A stretch of 64,000 bases of DNA from Marivita sp051859345. GTDB lineage: Bacteria; Pseudomonadota; Alphaproteobacteria; Rhodobacterales; Rhodobacteraceae. The DNA is taken from positions 52,427-116,426 of the forward strand of contig NZ_JBHYFV010000012.1 in assembly GCF_051859345.1 (NCBI RefSeq), written 5' to 3'. The notes under the pieces were generated by a model. It searched no databases. It was not told the origin of the DNA and saw only the letters and a list, made by a program, of their open reading frames with translations. Below, one piece after another: positions 43,986-51,970 of the stretch; the stretch's first letter is position 1, and each line of letters begins with the position of its first letter. A program made the position numbers and the translations under genes.

Positions 43986-45018
43986 CGAGACAGATCAAGA
44001 AAAATCTGATGCGCTCGCCCTGCCCTCCCATGTCGCCGGTTCCGGCACCCTTGATCGGCTTGTCGACACCGCTCGCGATTACGCGCGCGCTGCTGCTTCG
44101 GACAATACGCTGAAGGCCTATGGGAAGGACTGGGCACATTTTGCACGCTGGTGTCGGATGAAGGGCGCCGAGCCCATGCCGCCTTCGTCCGAAATGATCG
44201 GTCTCTACCTCGCGGACCTGGCCTCCGGGTCAGGCGCCTCCCCTGCCCTCTCCGTCAGTACAATCGACCGCCGCCTCTCGGGCCTCGCCTGGAACTACGC
44301 TCAGCGAGGATTCTCCCTTGATCGCAAGAACCGACACATCGCCACGGTGCTGGCCGGGATCAAGCGCAAACATGCGCGACCGCCGGTGCAGAAGGAAGCG
44401 ATCCTGACCGAAGACATCCGCGCGATGGTGGCCACCCTGCCCTTCGACCTGCGCGGGCTACGGGATCGCGCGATCCTGCTGCTGGGATATGCTGGCGGGC
44501 TGCGCCGCTCCGAAATCATCAGCCTCGATTGCGGGAAGGACGACACACCGGACTCGGGTGGCTGGATCGAGATCATGGAGCAAGGCACCCTGCTTACCCT
44601 CAATGCCAAGACCGGCTGGCGCGAGGTCGAGATCGGTCGCGGCTCCAAGGACCAAACCTGCCCCGTGCACGCGCTTGAGCAATGGCTGCATTTTGCCAGG
44701 ATCGACTTTGGCCCGATCTTCGTGGGCACATCGCGGGACGGCAAACGCGCATCCGGGACGAGGCTGAACGATAAGCACGTTGCGCGCCTGATCAAGCGCA
44801 CGGTCCTGGACGCGGGAATTCGATCCGACCTGCCCGAGAAAGACCGCCTCGCGCTGTTTTCCGGGCACAGCCTGCGCGCTGGTCTCGCGAGTTCGGCAGA
44901 AGTCGACGAACGCTACGTCCAGAAACAGCTGGGGCATGCCTCAGCCGAAATGACCCGCCGCTACCAGCGCCGCCGCGACCGGTTCCGAGTGAACCTGACC
45001 AAGGCGGCAGGACTATGA
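43921..45018 (+). CDS. Tyrosine recombinase / phage-type integrase
   Basis: 365 residues. The N-terminal SAM-like core-binding domain (about 45-150) includes TLKAYGKDWAHFARWCRMKG. The catalytic domain has Arg in GYAGGLRRSEI, the H-x-x-R box in SGHSLRAGLAS and the nucleophile Tyr in EMTRRYQRRRDRF, followed by LGHAS-type spacing. It resembles XerC/D-like integrases of alphaproteobacterial plasmids and islands more than phage lambda integrase. Divergent from DUF1403-ScpB. ATG 43921 lies within a small upstream frame with a strong ribosome site. No tRNA or attachment core was found nearby. Confidence 0.9.
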   Translation: MPSETRKSTSTPSGSSEPAQGDETDQEKSDALALPSHVAGSGTLDRLVDTARDYARAAASDNTLKAYGKDWAHFARWCRMKGAEPMPPSSEMIGLYLADLASGSGASPALSVSTIDRRLSGLAWNYAQRGFSLDRKNRHIATVLAGIKRKHARPPVQKEAILTEDIRAMVATLPFDLRGLRDRAILLLGYAGGLRRSEIISLDCGKDDTPDSGGWIEIMEQGTLLTLNAKTGWREVEIGRGSKDQTCPVHALEQWLHFARIDFGPIFVGTSRDGKRASGTRLNDKHVARLIKRTVLDAGIRSDLPEKDRLALFSGHSLRAGLASSAEVDERYVQKQLGHASAEMTRRYQRRRDRFRVNLTKAAGL

Positions 45019-45754
45019 TGCCTCAGATCAACGAGACGAGGACGCAACAGATCATCATGTTCAGCGAGGCGTTTACGGTGTTTCACGGCGGGATCAAATT
45101 GCTGGGTTTTCAGCAAGATCCTAAAAAACCTTGCAGTTAAAGGCGACGTAAATCACCGCTTTCTCAAACGACTTCAACACCTTGGAAGTTGTTGAAACCG
45201 GACTGACATAGCGCAGCATGGACATCAGCGGTGTGATGCCGGCCTCGCCGGACAACATGACAATGCGCTTGCTGGGCCTGGTGGAGATCAGGTCGAAATT
45301 CCGCCGGTGTTGATTTGAACCCCCTACCGGCTCACTTCTGGGTGCAAATCAACAGTCAGCATGTCTAACGCCTCAAATAGGTACAGACACAGCTCCAAAC
45401 GGTTCGACTTGGCCCATGCGTTGGTTCGATTTCAGTTCCATCTCGCGAACGCCACTGGCGTCGAAGTGTTCAGCTTCGACGTCGGAAAAACCGCTCAATT
45501 CCAAATGCTTGCAAGCTATGAACCAAATCGGCGCAGTCATCAGGTGCGGAGAATACCGGCCCTGAGAGACCGCTCCCGGGGCTCTTGGCGCCGGGGGCAG
45601 TGCTCAGCCCCTCCCACATAACCCTCGAAAACAACGCAAAAATCTGCCCGCGGCCGGATCGGGAGAACGTTTTCGCGGGGGCAGGTGGCGGAGGGAACGG
45701 GCCCCCCATCGAACCTTCTCCACCCCCTAAGGTATTGTAAATTAGATTTACCCC
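45019..45754. other. Gene-poor stretch between the integrase and Crp/Fnr genes
   Basis: 736 bases. It contains the reductase relic at 45165-45300 and otherwise nothing I can assign. A short frame (41 codons from ATG 45015, overlapping the integrase stop by ATGA and ending at 45140) has no recognisable likeness. A T-rich tract at 45737-45770 precedes the end of the Crp/Fnr gene on the other strand and may serve in termination. Confidence 0.4.
45165..45300 (-). pseudogene. Flavin/NAD ferredoxin-type reductase relic
   Basis: The minus strand encodes NFDLISTRPSKRIVMLSGEAG then ITPLMSMLRYVS, matching the start of the NAD(P)-binding domain of ferredoxin reductase-like oxidases (canonical I-x-x-G-x-G-I-T-P-x-x-S-M-L). 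Both neighbours in the family sequence are missing, and the frame ends soon after in stop codons. This is a short remnant, perhaps of an oxygenase reductase. Confidence 0.5.
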
Positions 45755-46336
45755 CTATTTTCTACCCGGATTTCGCAGTCGGCTAAGCGTCACAGGGGTC
45801 ATTCCCAAGAAGGATGATATCTGACTGTGATTGAACAGGGTTTCATGATCAGGATAACGGCTGCGAAACCACTCAAGCCTCTCCTTGGCCTTGAGTGCGG
45901 CGAGGCTCCATTCCCGACTTGTCTTGCGCGCCAGTTCGGCACGCAGGATGGCATTGGCCCAATCCTCGATGGCTGGAAACCCGCGCATCAGGTCCAGCAG
46001 AACCGTGGCGTCCACTGAGGCGGCGTGTCCGTCCGTCTCTGCCCTCAGGCTGACAAGGGACGTGGCCCCGGCCGTGCGCGCCAGATTGGGCGTGATCACG
46101 CACGGCCCGACGAAAAAGCCAACACACACTTCGCGCCCTTCAGCGTCACCGATCAGACTGACCATCTTCCCGGACAACAGGATGTATTCCTTGTCATCCG
46201 GATCACCCTGTCGCGCGAGGTGCTGGGCCTTCGCGATAGTTCTGGCCTCGAACGCTCTGGCCAATGCGTGAGCATCGGCAGTCGCCAAGTCACCGAAAAT
46301 CCGCCGGTCCCGTTCAAAGCTGCTAACGCTCTGCAT
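45755..46336 (-). CDS. Crp/Fnr-family transcriptional regulator
   Basis: 193 residues. The cyclic-nucleotide-binding-type barrel (about 15-115) includes LARQGDPDDKEYILLSGKMVSLIGDAEGREVCVGFFVGPCV; the C-terminal HTH (about 140-193) is a short form, HSQISSFLGMTPVTLSRLRN. The Cys cluster of Fnr is absent, and the cAMP-contact RS pair is not evident, so the signal is unknown. The start 46336 has GGAG eight bases upstream. Divergent from a small membrane-protein gene 90 bases away, which it may control. Confidence 0.85.
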   Translation of the reverse strand: MQSVSSFERDRRIFGDLATADAHALARAFEARTIAKAQHLARQGDPDDKEYILLSGKMVSLIGDAEGREVCVGFFVGPCVITPNLARTAGATSLVSLRAETDGHAASVDATVLLDLMRGFPAIEDWANAILRAELARKTSREWSLAALKAKERLEWFRSRYPDHETLFNHSQISSFLGMTPVTLSRLRNPGRK

Positions 46337-46426
46337 GTCTGACGCTCCGTTAACAAAAGACAATGCCTCGCAAGCAAGGTGCCCCTAACAAACACTCATA
46401 TCCCAAACGCGACAGGAGTTCTTCAC

Positions 46427-46963
46427 ATGAAAATCGGGCACAACGGCAAGGCTGCAATCCTATTCGGACTGAGCGCCATGATCATTTATCTCCTGATGGT
46501 GCTGGGAACGCTCAGACACCTGAGCGATCTCGCAATGGTGCATCCGTTCGATCTGCGGCCCACAGGGTACTCACAGGCCGCTGCGTCAGGTCTGTTGGAA
46601 ACGCTCGGCGAGGCCGGACGCCAATATTATCTCACTCGGCAAATTCCTCTGGACACGCTCTACCCGGCATTGCTGGCGCTGACCCTGATATCGACGCTGA
46701 GATGGCGTGCCGCGAGGTTTGGGCCGACACTGATGACCCGGATCGGCGGACCTTTGGCAATCCTGGCTGCGGCCTTCGACTATCTCGAAAACCTCGGGAT
46801 CATCTTCATGCTATTGGCCGGAGCCGGATCGCACCCTACGCTGATACACGCGGCAAGCATGGCGTCCATTCTGAAATCCGCTTTTACGACCGTTGCCATA
46901 CTCGCCGTCATCGCAACGCTGGTACCGATCTTGTTTCAGCGATTTTTCGTCAGCGTCCGATGA
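46427..46963 (+). CDS. Four-helix membrane protein of unknown function
   Basis: 178 residues with four hydrophobic segments at about 10-32, 85-105, 120-145 and 155-175 (ILFGLSAMIIYLLMVLG, YPALLALTLISTL, IGGPLAILAAAFDYLENLGIIFMLLAG, AFTTVAILAVIATLVPILF). The long loop between helices 1 and 2 is probably periplasmic. AGGAG nine bases before ATG 46427 fixes the start. I do not recognise the family. It is divergent from the Crp/Fnr gene and its end overlaps the convergent LysR gene by 14 bases. Confidence 0.75.
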   Translation: MKIGHNGKAAILFGLSAMIIYLLMVLGTLRHLSDLAMVHPFDLRPTGYSQAAASGLLETLGEAGRQYYLTRQIPLDTLYPALLALTLISTLRWRAARFGPTLMTRIGGPLAILAAAFDYLENLGIIFMLLAGAGSHPTLIHAASMASILKSAFTTVAILAVIATLVPILFQRFFVSVR

Positions 46964-47834
46964 AATCCGTGCGCCGCTCGAGCAGGCTCTCGTAAAGGAA
47001 ATCGACGAAGAGCCGGACCCGTTGCACACGGCGCAGATCGCCATGCATCAGCACCCATGTCGAGCGGCTTTGGTCAATGTCGGTGCCCGGCACTCGCTGC
47101 AACTCGGGAAAGACGCTTTGAACCCAAGCCGCGAGAAAGGTCATCCCGGCCCCGGCGCGGGCAAGATGCAGGTGCATGGCTGGATCAGGGATGGCATGGC
47201 GCACGGTCGCGCACGGAAAGGGTGACGCGGCGATCATCGCCTGCAATTCCGGCACCTCGCCGTAGCCTAGCCAGGTCAGACCCTCGCCGCGTGGACTGGC
47301 GTCGTGCAGATGCCTGTCGATGTAGTCGCGTGACGCAAAAACCCCAATCGAGAGCGGGAACAGCTTGCGCCCCACGGCATCGCCGGAAAGCTCGCGCACA
47401 TGGCGTATCGACACGTCGGTTTCCAGCTTTTCAATCGAGTCGATGGCGTAGGACAGGTTCATGTGGATGTGGATGTCCGGATAAAGCGACAAGAACTCGC
47501 CGAGAACCGGCGCCAGCAGGAAATGCGCCGTCATCGGATCGACAGACAGACGTATGCGACCCACCGCCTCGCTGTCGAGCCCGCGAACGGCATTGAAGCC
47601 CTGGCGTAAGGACGCTTCGGCTTCGAGCGCCTGTGGCAGCAGCTTGCGACCTGCCGCCGACAGTTCCAGCCCGCCCGCACTGCGCCGGAACAACTGCACA
47701 CCAAGCTGCGCCTCAAGCGCTTCGACTTGTCTGCGCACGGTCGCGTGGGTGCCGTCCAACTGCTCGGCAGCCCCGCGCAGCGAACCCGCCCGCGCAACAG
47801 CCAGAAAGGCCGGAAGAGATTTCCAATCCACCAT
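46950..47834 (-). CDS. LysR-family transcriptional regulator
   Basis: 294 residues. HTH about 1-60 (FLAVARAGSLRGAAEQLDGTHATVRRQVEALEAQLGVQLFRR), substrate-binding domain 88-290. It is divergent from the quinone-oxidoreductase-like gene, whose start is 98 bases away, the usual arrangement for a LysR regulator and its target. Confidence 0.92.
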   Translation of the reverse strand: MVDWKSLPAFLAVARAGSLRGAAEQLDGTHATVRRQVEALEAQLGVQLFRRSAGGLELSAAGRKLLPQALEAEASLRQGFNAVRGLDSEAVGRIRLSVDPMTAHFLLAPVLGEFLSLYPDIHIHMNLSYAIDSIEKLETDVSIRHVRELSGDAVGRKLFPLSIGVFASRDYIDRHLHDASPRGEGLTWLGYGEVPELQAMIAASPFPCATVRHAIPDPAMHLHLARAGAGMTFLAAWVQSVFPELQRVPGTDIDQSRSTWVLMHGDLRRVQRVRLFVDFLYESLLERRTDFIGR

Positions 47835-47931
47835 GCGGAGCGATTATGAACCACAGCGGCGCATAAATTGCAATATTTGGAAGGGAATCGGTCCGTTAGA
47901 TAGAGGGCAATCGAACCAAAAGGAGATCACC

Positions 47932-48912
47932 ATGACTACAACACTCTCTGCCTGGAGCATCAATCACTACGGCACCCCCGAGGTGCTGAACCCGGTGACC
48001 CGTCCCATGCCGGCACCCGGTCCCACCGAGATCCTGATCCGTATCCGCGCCTCGGCCGTGACGCGCGCCGATGGCATGATGAGGGCCGGCCAGCCCCGCT
48101 TTGCACGGCTATTCCTTGGCTTGCGCCGCCCGCGTCAAAACCTTTCGGGCACTGGGCTCTCGGGCGAGGTGATCGCCGTTGGCGATAATGTAAACCGGTT
48201 TGCCGTAGGCGACGCCGTCTTCGGCGAGGCGGGATTGAAATTCGGGGCAAATGCCAGCCACATCTGCCTCAATGAGTCCGGCGTGCTAATGAAAAAGCCG
48301 GCTGCACTGTCGCACGAAGAAGCCGCGATCATATGTGACGGGCCGCTGACCTCGCTGAACTTCCTGCGAGAGGTGGCCGAATTGCGCGCAGGGCAAAAGG
48401 TTTTGATCCTTGGCGCCTCGGGCAGCCTCGGAAGTGCTGCGGTGCAGATCGCCGCTGCAATGGGGGCCGAGGTCACGGGCACCTGCAGCGCCCGCAACGC
48501 CGACATGGTGGCCGCCCTCGGGGCCGGCAGGGTCATCGACTACACGCAGCAGGACTTCACCAAGAGAGCCGAGCGGTATGACGTGATCTACGACACGCTG
48601 GGTGTTTCGTCCTTCGCCAAGGCCAAGGGCAGCTTAACCCGCTCCGGCCGATACGTCTGCCCGGTGCTGGGCCTCGGCCTGCTCGGCGCGATGATGCGAA
48701 CCGCGATTTCTGGCACGCGCAAGGCACGCTTCTCGGCGACAGGTATGCTCAAGCCGGACGTTCTGAGGCCGATGCTCGCCACCCTCGTCGAGATGATCGA
48801 GGACGGCAAGCTGGTCCCTGTCATCGACCGGGTCTACCCATTGGGCGACCTGATCGAAGCGCACCTCCACATGGAGACGGGTCACAAGCGCGGCAATGTA
48901 GTCGTAGTGTAA
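47932..48912 (+). CDS. MDR-family NAD(P)H-dependent quinone oxidoreductase-like protein
   Basis: 326 residues. GroES-like N-terminal domain (GTPEVLNPVTRPMPAPGPTEILIRIRAS, GEVIAVGDNVNRFAVGDAVFGE) and Rossmann domain (LILGASGSLGSAAVQIAAAMGAEVTGT). The structural zinc cysteines and catalytic zinc ligands of alcohol dehydrogenases are absent, so it is a zinc-free reductase acting on quinones or enones. AAGGAG six bases before the ATG supports start 47932. Likely under the divergent LysR protein. Confidence 0.9.
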   Translation: MTTTLSAWSINHYGTPEVLNPVTRPMPAPGPTEILIRIRASAVTRADGMMRAGQPRFARLFLGLRRPRQNLSGTGLSGEVIAVGDNVNRFAVGDAVFGEAGLKFGANASHICLNESGVLMKKPAALSHEEAAIICDGPLTSLNFLREVAELRAGQKVLILGASGSLGSAAVQIAAAMGAEVTGTCSARNADMVAALGAGRVIDYTQQDFTKRAERYDVIYDTLGVSSFAKAKGSLTRSGRYVCPVLGLGLLGAMMRTAISGTRKARFSATGMLKPDVLRPMLATLVEMIEDGKLVPVIDRVYPLGDLIEAHLHMETGHKRGNVVVV

Positions 48913-48962
48913 GCGCGCGCCATGCAGTCAGTTTAACCACCAATTCAACCGGAGAGATAACC

Positions 48963-49301
48963 ATGAAAATGAATTACTTCGTCGTCGGAACGAACGACAT
49001 GCGCGCATCGAAGGCCTTCTACGACGGACTTTTCGCGGGCGCGGGTCTTCAGACCATGTCGCCGTCGGACCGCATGACCTACTGGCTCGGCGAGGACTTT
49101 GCCTTCGCAATCGCGACACCCTTCGATGAGGCGCCGGCAACCAACGGGAATGGCACGATGGTTGGCTTTTCTGTCGGAGCAAAAGAAGACGTTGAAAGGA
49201 TGCACGGTCTGGCCCTTGAATTGGGCGGCACCTGCGAGGGTGCACCGGGTCAGCGTGGTCCGAAATTCTCGGCCTATGTGAGAGACCTTGATGGCAACTA
49301 G
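48963..49301 (+). CDS. VOC-family (glyoxalase/bleomycin-resistance fold) protein, clipped C-terminus
   Basis: 112 residues. One complete VOC domain: MNYFVVGTNDMRASKAFYDGLF, FAFAIATPF, GTMVGFSVGAKEDVERMHGLALELGGTCEGAPGQRG and AYVRDLDGN. The frame stops with TAG directly after DLDGN; the next codons read L-C-L-S-A before a second stop, just where relatives usually continue with K-x-C-x. An AAG to TAG change therefore may have removed the last beta-strand. It follows the MDR gene by 50 bases, with GGAGAG as ribosome site. Confidence 0.78.
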   Translation: MKMNYFVVGTNDMRASKAFYDGLFAGAGLQTMSPSDRMTYWLGEDFAFAIATPFDEAPATNGNGTMVGFSVGAKEDVERMHGLALELGGTCEGAPGQRGPKFSAYVRDLDGN

Positions 49302-49452
49302 CTGTGTCTGTCTGCCTAGGGAATAAACGCCCGATACATTGGTCGGTCCGCCATCCTCGAGGCACATGATGCACCGTCTTGCTGGCTATTTACTCTGGGT
49401 GAAACGCGACTCAGCACTCTAGGCGGAATGCGACACAGCCAAGCCTTTAACA

Positions 49453-50418
49453 ATGCTGGGCGAATTATGCTATTCTCATGAGTATGCGCTCTTTCGTGGA
49501 CCGAACGTCAACCAATCGGATTTCAGCCAAGTGGACAAGCTGTCTGTCATGCACGCCTTTCGCCGCATCGTCGAACGCGGCAACTTCGCGCGTGCGGCGG
49601 AGGATCTTGGCGTGTCACCCGCGCTTCTGAGCCGCGAGGTCAAGCTGCTCGAGAAAAGCCTCGGGACCACGCTGCTGACGCGCACGACGCGGTCCATGTC
49701 GCTCACTGATGCCGGGCGGCTCTACTACGAAGAGGCGAGCGGCATCCTTGATGCAGTGGCCGGGGTCGAGACGCGGATCCGCGACGGCGCTGGGGCGGTA
49801 CGGGGGCATCTCAATGTCAACGCCTCCAGCTCGTTCGGGCAGACGGTCATCGCGCCGATCCTGACCGGGTTTCTCGAGGCCTATCCCGATCTGCGCCTCA
49901 CGCTGTCGATGGACGACCGGGTGCTGGACATGGTCGAGGGCGGGTTCGACGTCTCGATCCGCATCCGGCCCGCGATGCCGGACTCGGCGCTGGTGGCGCG
50001 CAGGATCGGGACCATGCAGCAACGGATCTTCGCAGCACCCGCCTATCTGGAAAGGGCGGGCGTGCCGGTTGTCCCGCAGGACATCGCCCGGCACAGGGTG
50101 ATCGGCTTCCTGCTTGCGGACCACTTGACCTCATGGGCGCTGACTGGCCCTTCCGGCACGGTCAAGATCGATCTCGATCCGCCGGTTCGTGTCGGCAACA
50201 GCCTCGTCCTGCGCGACCTTCTGATCGCGGGCCAGGGCATCGGCACCTTGCCGGACTTCGTCTCGAACGAGGCCGAGGCGCGGGGCGCGCTGGTGCGCGT
50301 TCTGCCCGACTGGGAGCTTCCCGCGCCGGAAATCTTCGCCGTGACGGCCTCGCGGCTGGGGATGGACGCGAAGGTTACGGCCTTCCTAGACCACCTGCGC
50401 GCGACGCTCCGGTCCTGA
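49453..50418 (+). CDS. LysR-family transcriptional regulator
   Basis: 321 residues as drawn. HTH is AFRRIVERGNFARAAEDLGVSPALLSREVKLLEKSLGTTLLTR; the effector domain has NASSSFGQTVIAPILTGFLEAYPDL and the standard RIRPAMPDSALVARRIG. The start is uncertain: ATG 49453 has no ribosome site, and a GTG at 49531 would give the normal LysR spacing. It precedes the wrbA-like gene by 107 bases in the same direction and may belong to that group. Confidence 0.88.
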   Translation: MLGELCYSHEYALFRGPNVNQSDFSQVDKLSVMHAFRRIVERGNFARAAEDLGVSPALLSREVKLLEKSLGTTLLTRTTRSMSLTDAGRLYYEEASGILDAVAGVETRIRDGAGAVRGHLNVNASSSFGQTVIAPILTGFLEAYPDLRLTLSMDDRVLDMVEGGFDVSIRIRPAMPDSALVARRIGTMQQRIFAAPAYLERAGVPVVPQDIARHRVIGFLLADHLTSWALTGPSGTVKIDLDPPVRVGNSLVLRDLLIAGQGIGTLPDFVSNEAEARGALVRVLPDWELPAPEIFAVTASRLGMDAKVTAFLDHLRATLRS

Positions 50419-50525
50419 CATTCTTCAACCTGCGTAAAGAATGAAGTGACAGTCGGCGGGTTATTCCAGCCCGCTTGATCCCCGATCCTCTCAGGCATCG
50501 AAACCTGAAACTCCGAGAGGATCCC

Positions 50526-51149
50526 ATGACCCGCGTTCTTGTTCTTTACTATTCCAGCTATGGCCATGTTCGTGCCCTTGCGCAGGCCGAAGTCGAAGGC
50601 GCACGCAGCGTGCCAGGCACCCATGTCGACCTGCGTCGCGTGCCCGAAACTGTTCCAGAGGGAATCCGACAGAAGGCTGGCTTCGTCCCAGACGACACGC
50701 CCGTTGCCGCATCGGCCGATCTGGAAGCCTACGACGCCATCATCTTCGGCACGCCGACGCTCTTCGGCATGATGGCCGGGCAGATGAAATCCTTCCTCGA
50801 CCAGGCCGGCGGGCTCTGGGCGCGGAATGCGCTGGTCGGCAAGGTGGCCGCCGTCTTCGCCTCCACTGGCTCGCAGCATGGTGGACACGAGGCAACGCTG
50901 CTGTCGACCCAGATCCCGCTGCTGCATTTCGGAATGCTGATCGCGGGCATGCCCTACACCTTCGCCGGTCAGACGACGGCCGACGGCATCGTCGGCGGTG
51001 CGCCCTATGGCGCGGGCACCATCGCCGGGGCCGATGGCTCACGCGCGCCCACCGAGACCGACCTCGCCGGCGCGCGCTTCCAGGGCGCGCATGTCGCCCG
51101 GATCGCCGCGCGGCTGGCCGGAGGCAACCTGTCAGAGGAGGCCGCGTGA
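50526..51149 (+). CDS. wrbA: NAD(P)H:quinone oxidoreductase, WrbA type
   Basis: 207 residues, flavodoxin fold. LVLYYSSYGHVRALAQAEVEGA is the FMN phosphate loop; FGTPTLFGMMAGQMKSFLDQAGGLWARNALVGKVAAVFASTGSQHGGHEATLL and GAPYGAGTIAGADGSRAPTETDLAGARFQG are WrbA hallmarks. The enzyme reduces quinones by two electrons, avoiding semiquinones. The true start is ATG 50526 (AGAGGA upstream). It overlaps the DsbA-like gene by one base, making an oxidative-stress operon likely. Confidence 0.93.
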   Translation: MTRVLVLYYSSYGHVRALAQAEVEGARSVPGTHVDLRRVPETVPEGIRQKAGFVPDDTPVAASADLEAYDAIIFGTPTLFGMMAGQMKSFLDQAGGLWARNALVGKVAAVFASTGSQHGGHEATLLSTQIPLLHFGMLIAGMPYTFAGQTTADGIVGGAPYGAGTIAGADGSRAPTETDLAGARFQGAHVARIAARLAGGNLSEEAA

Positions 51150-51802
51150 TGGCTTCCCTCACCGTCGACTTCTTCCACGACGTAGTCTGTTGCTGGTGCT
51201 TCAACATCTCGTCGCGGATGCGGGGGCTTGCCGCCGAGTTCGACCTCGACATCCGGCACCGAACCTTCGTCCTGCAAGCCAGCCGCGCCGAGATGGCCTC
51301 CCGCTGGGGCATGCTGGAGGACGCCCGCGAGACCATCCTCGGGCACTGGGCGGCGTGCCGGAAAGTCAGCGACCGGCCGGAGCTCGTCGATATCGACGCG
51401 ATGCGCGCCGCCCCGTTCGATTATCCCCACGGCATGACCGCGGCGCAGGGGTGCAAGGCCGCGGAGCGGCTCGGCGGGCAGGCCGCCCACTGGGACATGT
51501 TCGACCGCTTGCAGTGCGCACATCTGACCGAGGCGCGGAACATTGCGGATCCCGAGGTCGTGCTTCACGCCGCGCGCGAGCTTGGCTTTGAAGCCGCAGT
51601 CTTCGCAGAGGTCTTCGAAGACCCGGAAACCCTTCGTGCCATCGAGACCGACCGGGAACACGCCCGCGCCCTCCAGGTCCGTTCCATTCCAACCCTCATC
51701 GTCTGCGAGACCGGCACTCGGCTCGTCAATGGACCGCGTGAGGATCTGGCCGCGCAACTGCGCGCCGCCCTCCGCCTTGTCGCCAGAAAGGAAATGCCAT
51801 GA
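51149..51802 (+). CDS. DsbA-family thioredoxin-fold oxidoreductase (FrnE-like), cytoplasmic
   Basis: 217 residues. The redox motif is C14-C15-W16-C17 in FHDVVCCWCFNIS, the FrnE-type CPWC site with Cys in place of Pro. A helical insertion follows (about 60-150) and the cis-Pro region is RSIPTLIV. No signal peptide, so it acts in the cytoplasm on protein or small-molecule disulfides or as an isomerase. ATG 51149 overlaps the wrbA stop (TGATG), and the stop overlaps the next mini-gene (ATGA). Confidence 0.85.
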   Translation: MASLTVDFFHDVVCCWCFNISSRMRGLAAEFDLDIRHRTFVLQASRAEMASRWGMLEDARETILGHWAACRKVSDRPELVDIDAMRAAPFDYPHGMTAAQGCKAAERLGGQAAHWDMFDRLQCAHLTEARNIADPEVVLHAARELGFEAAVFAEVFEDPETLRAIETDREHARALQVRSIPTLIVCETGTRLVNGPREDLAAQLRAALRLVARKEMP

Positions 51803-51948
51803 CCTTCTCGTTCCTCCGCACTGCAGTCCGGTACCGCCACCGCATCCCGCGCGGCGTTCCGTGCGATCTGCCGCCTCACCTGATGCGCGACATTGGCCTC
51901 GATCCCCGGCCGGACCGCCCGCGCTTGCCCCTCCATCCGCTTTGGTAA
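51799..51948 (+). CDS. DUF1127-like small basic protein
   Basis: 49 residues, too short for many gene finders. It reads MTFSFLRTAVRYRHRI and ends with PPHLMRDIGLDPRPDRPRLP; the L-x-D-I-G-L-D box is the hallmark of DUF1127 proteins (arginine-rich mini-proteins tied to phosphate or carbon metabolism and RNA turnover in alphaproteobacteria). The ATGA overlap with the DsbA-like gene supports translation. It is unusual for this family to lie inside a wrbA-dsbA operon. Confidence 0.72.
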   Translation: MTFSFLRTAVRYRHRIPRGVPCDLPPHLMRDIGLDPRPDRPRLPLHPLW

Positions 51949-51970
51949 ACCCCCGCCAGGAGACACAGCC

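Noticed and set aside
45015..45140. 41-codon frame overlapping the integrase stop by ATGA
   Set aside because: The overlap is suggestive, but there is no conserved motif and it runs into relic DNA; evidence is too thin to call a gene.
45361..45621. 86-codon plus-strand frame
   Set aside because: No recognisable likeness, no ribosome site and Arg-rich late part; treated as non-coding.
47554..47931. N-terminal extension of the MDR oxidoreductase
   Set aside because: It is antisense to the LysR gene; ATG 47932 has AAGGAG and matches the GroES-domain start.
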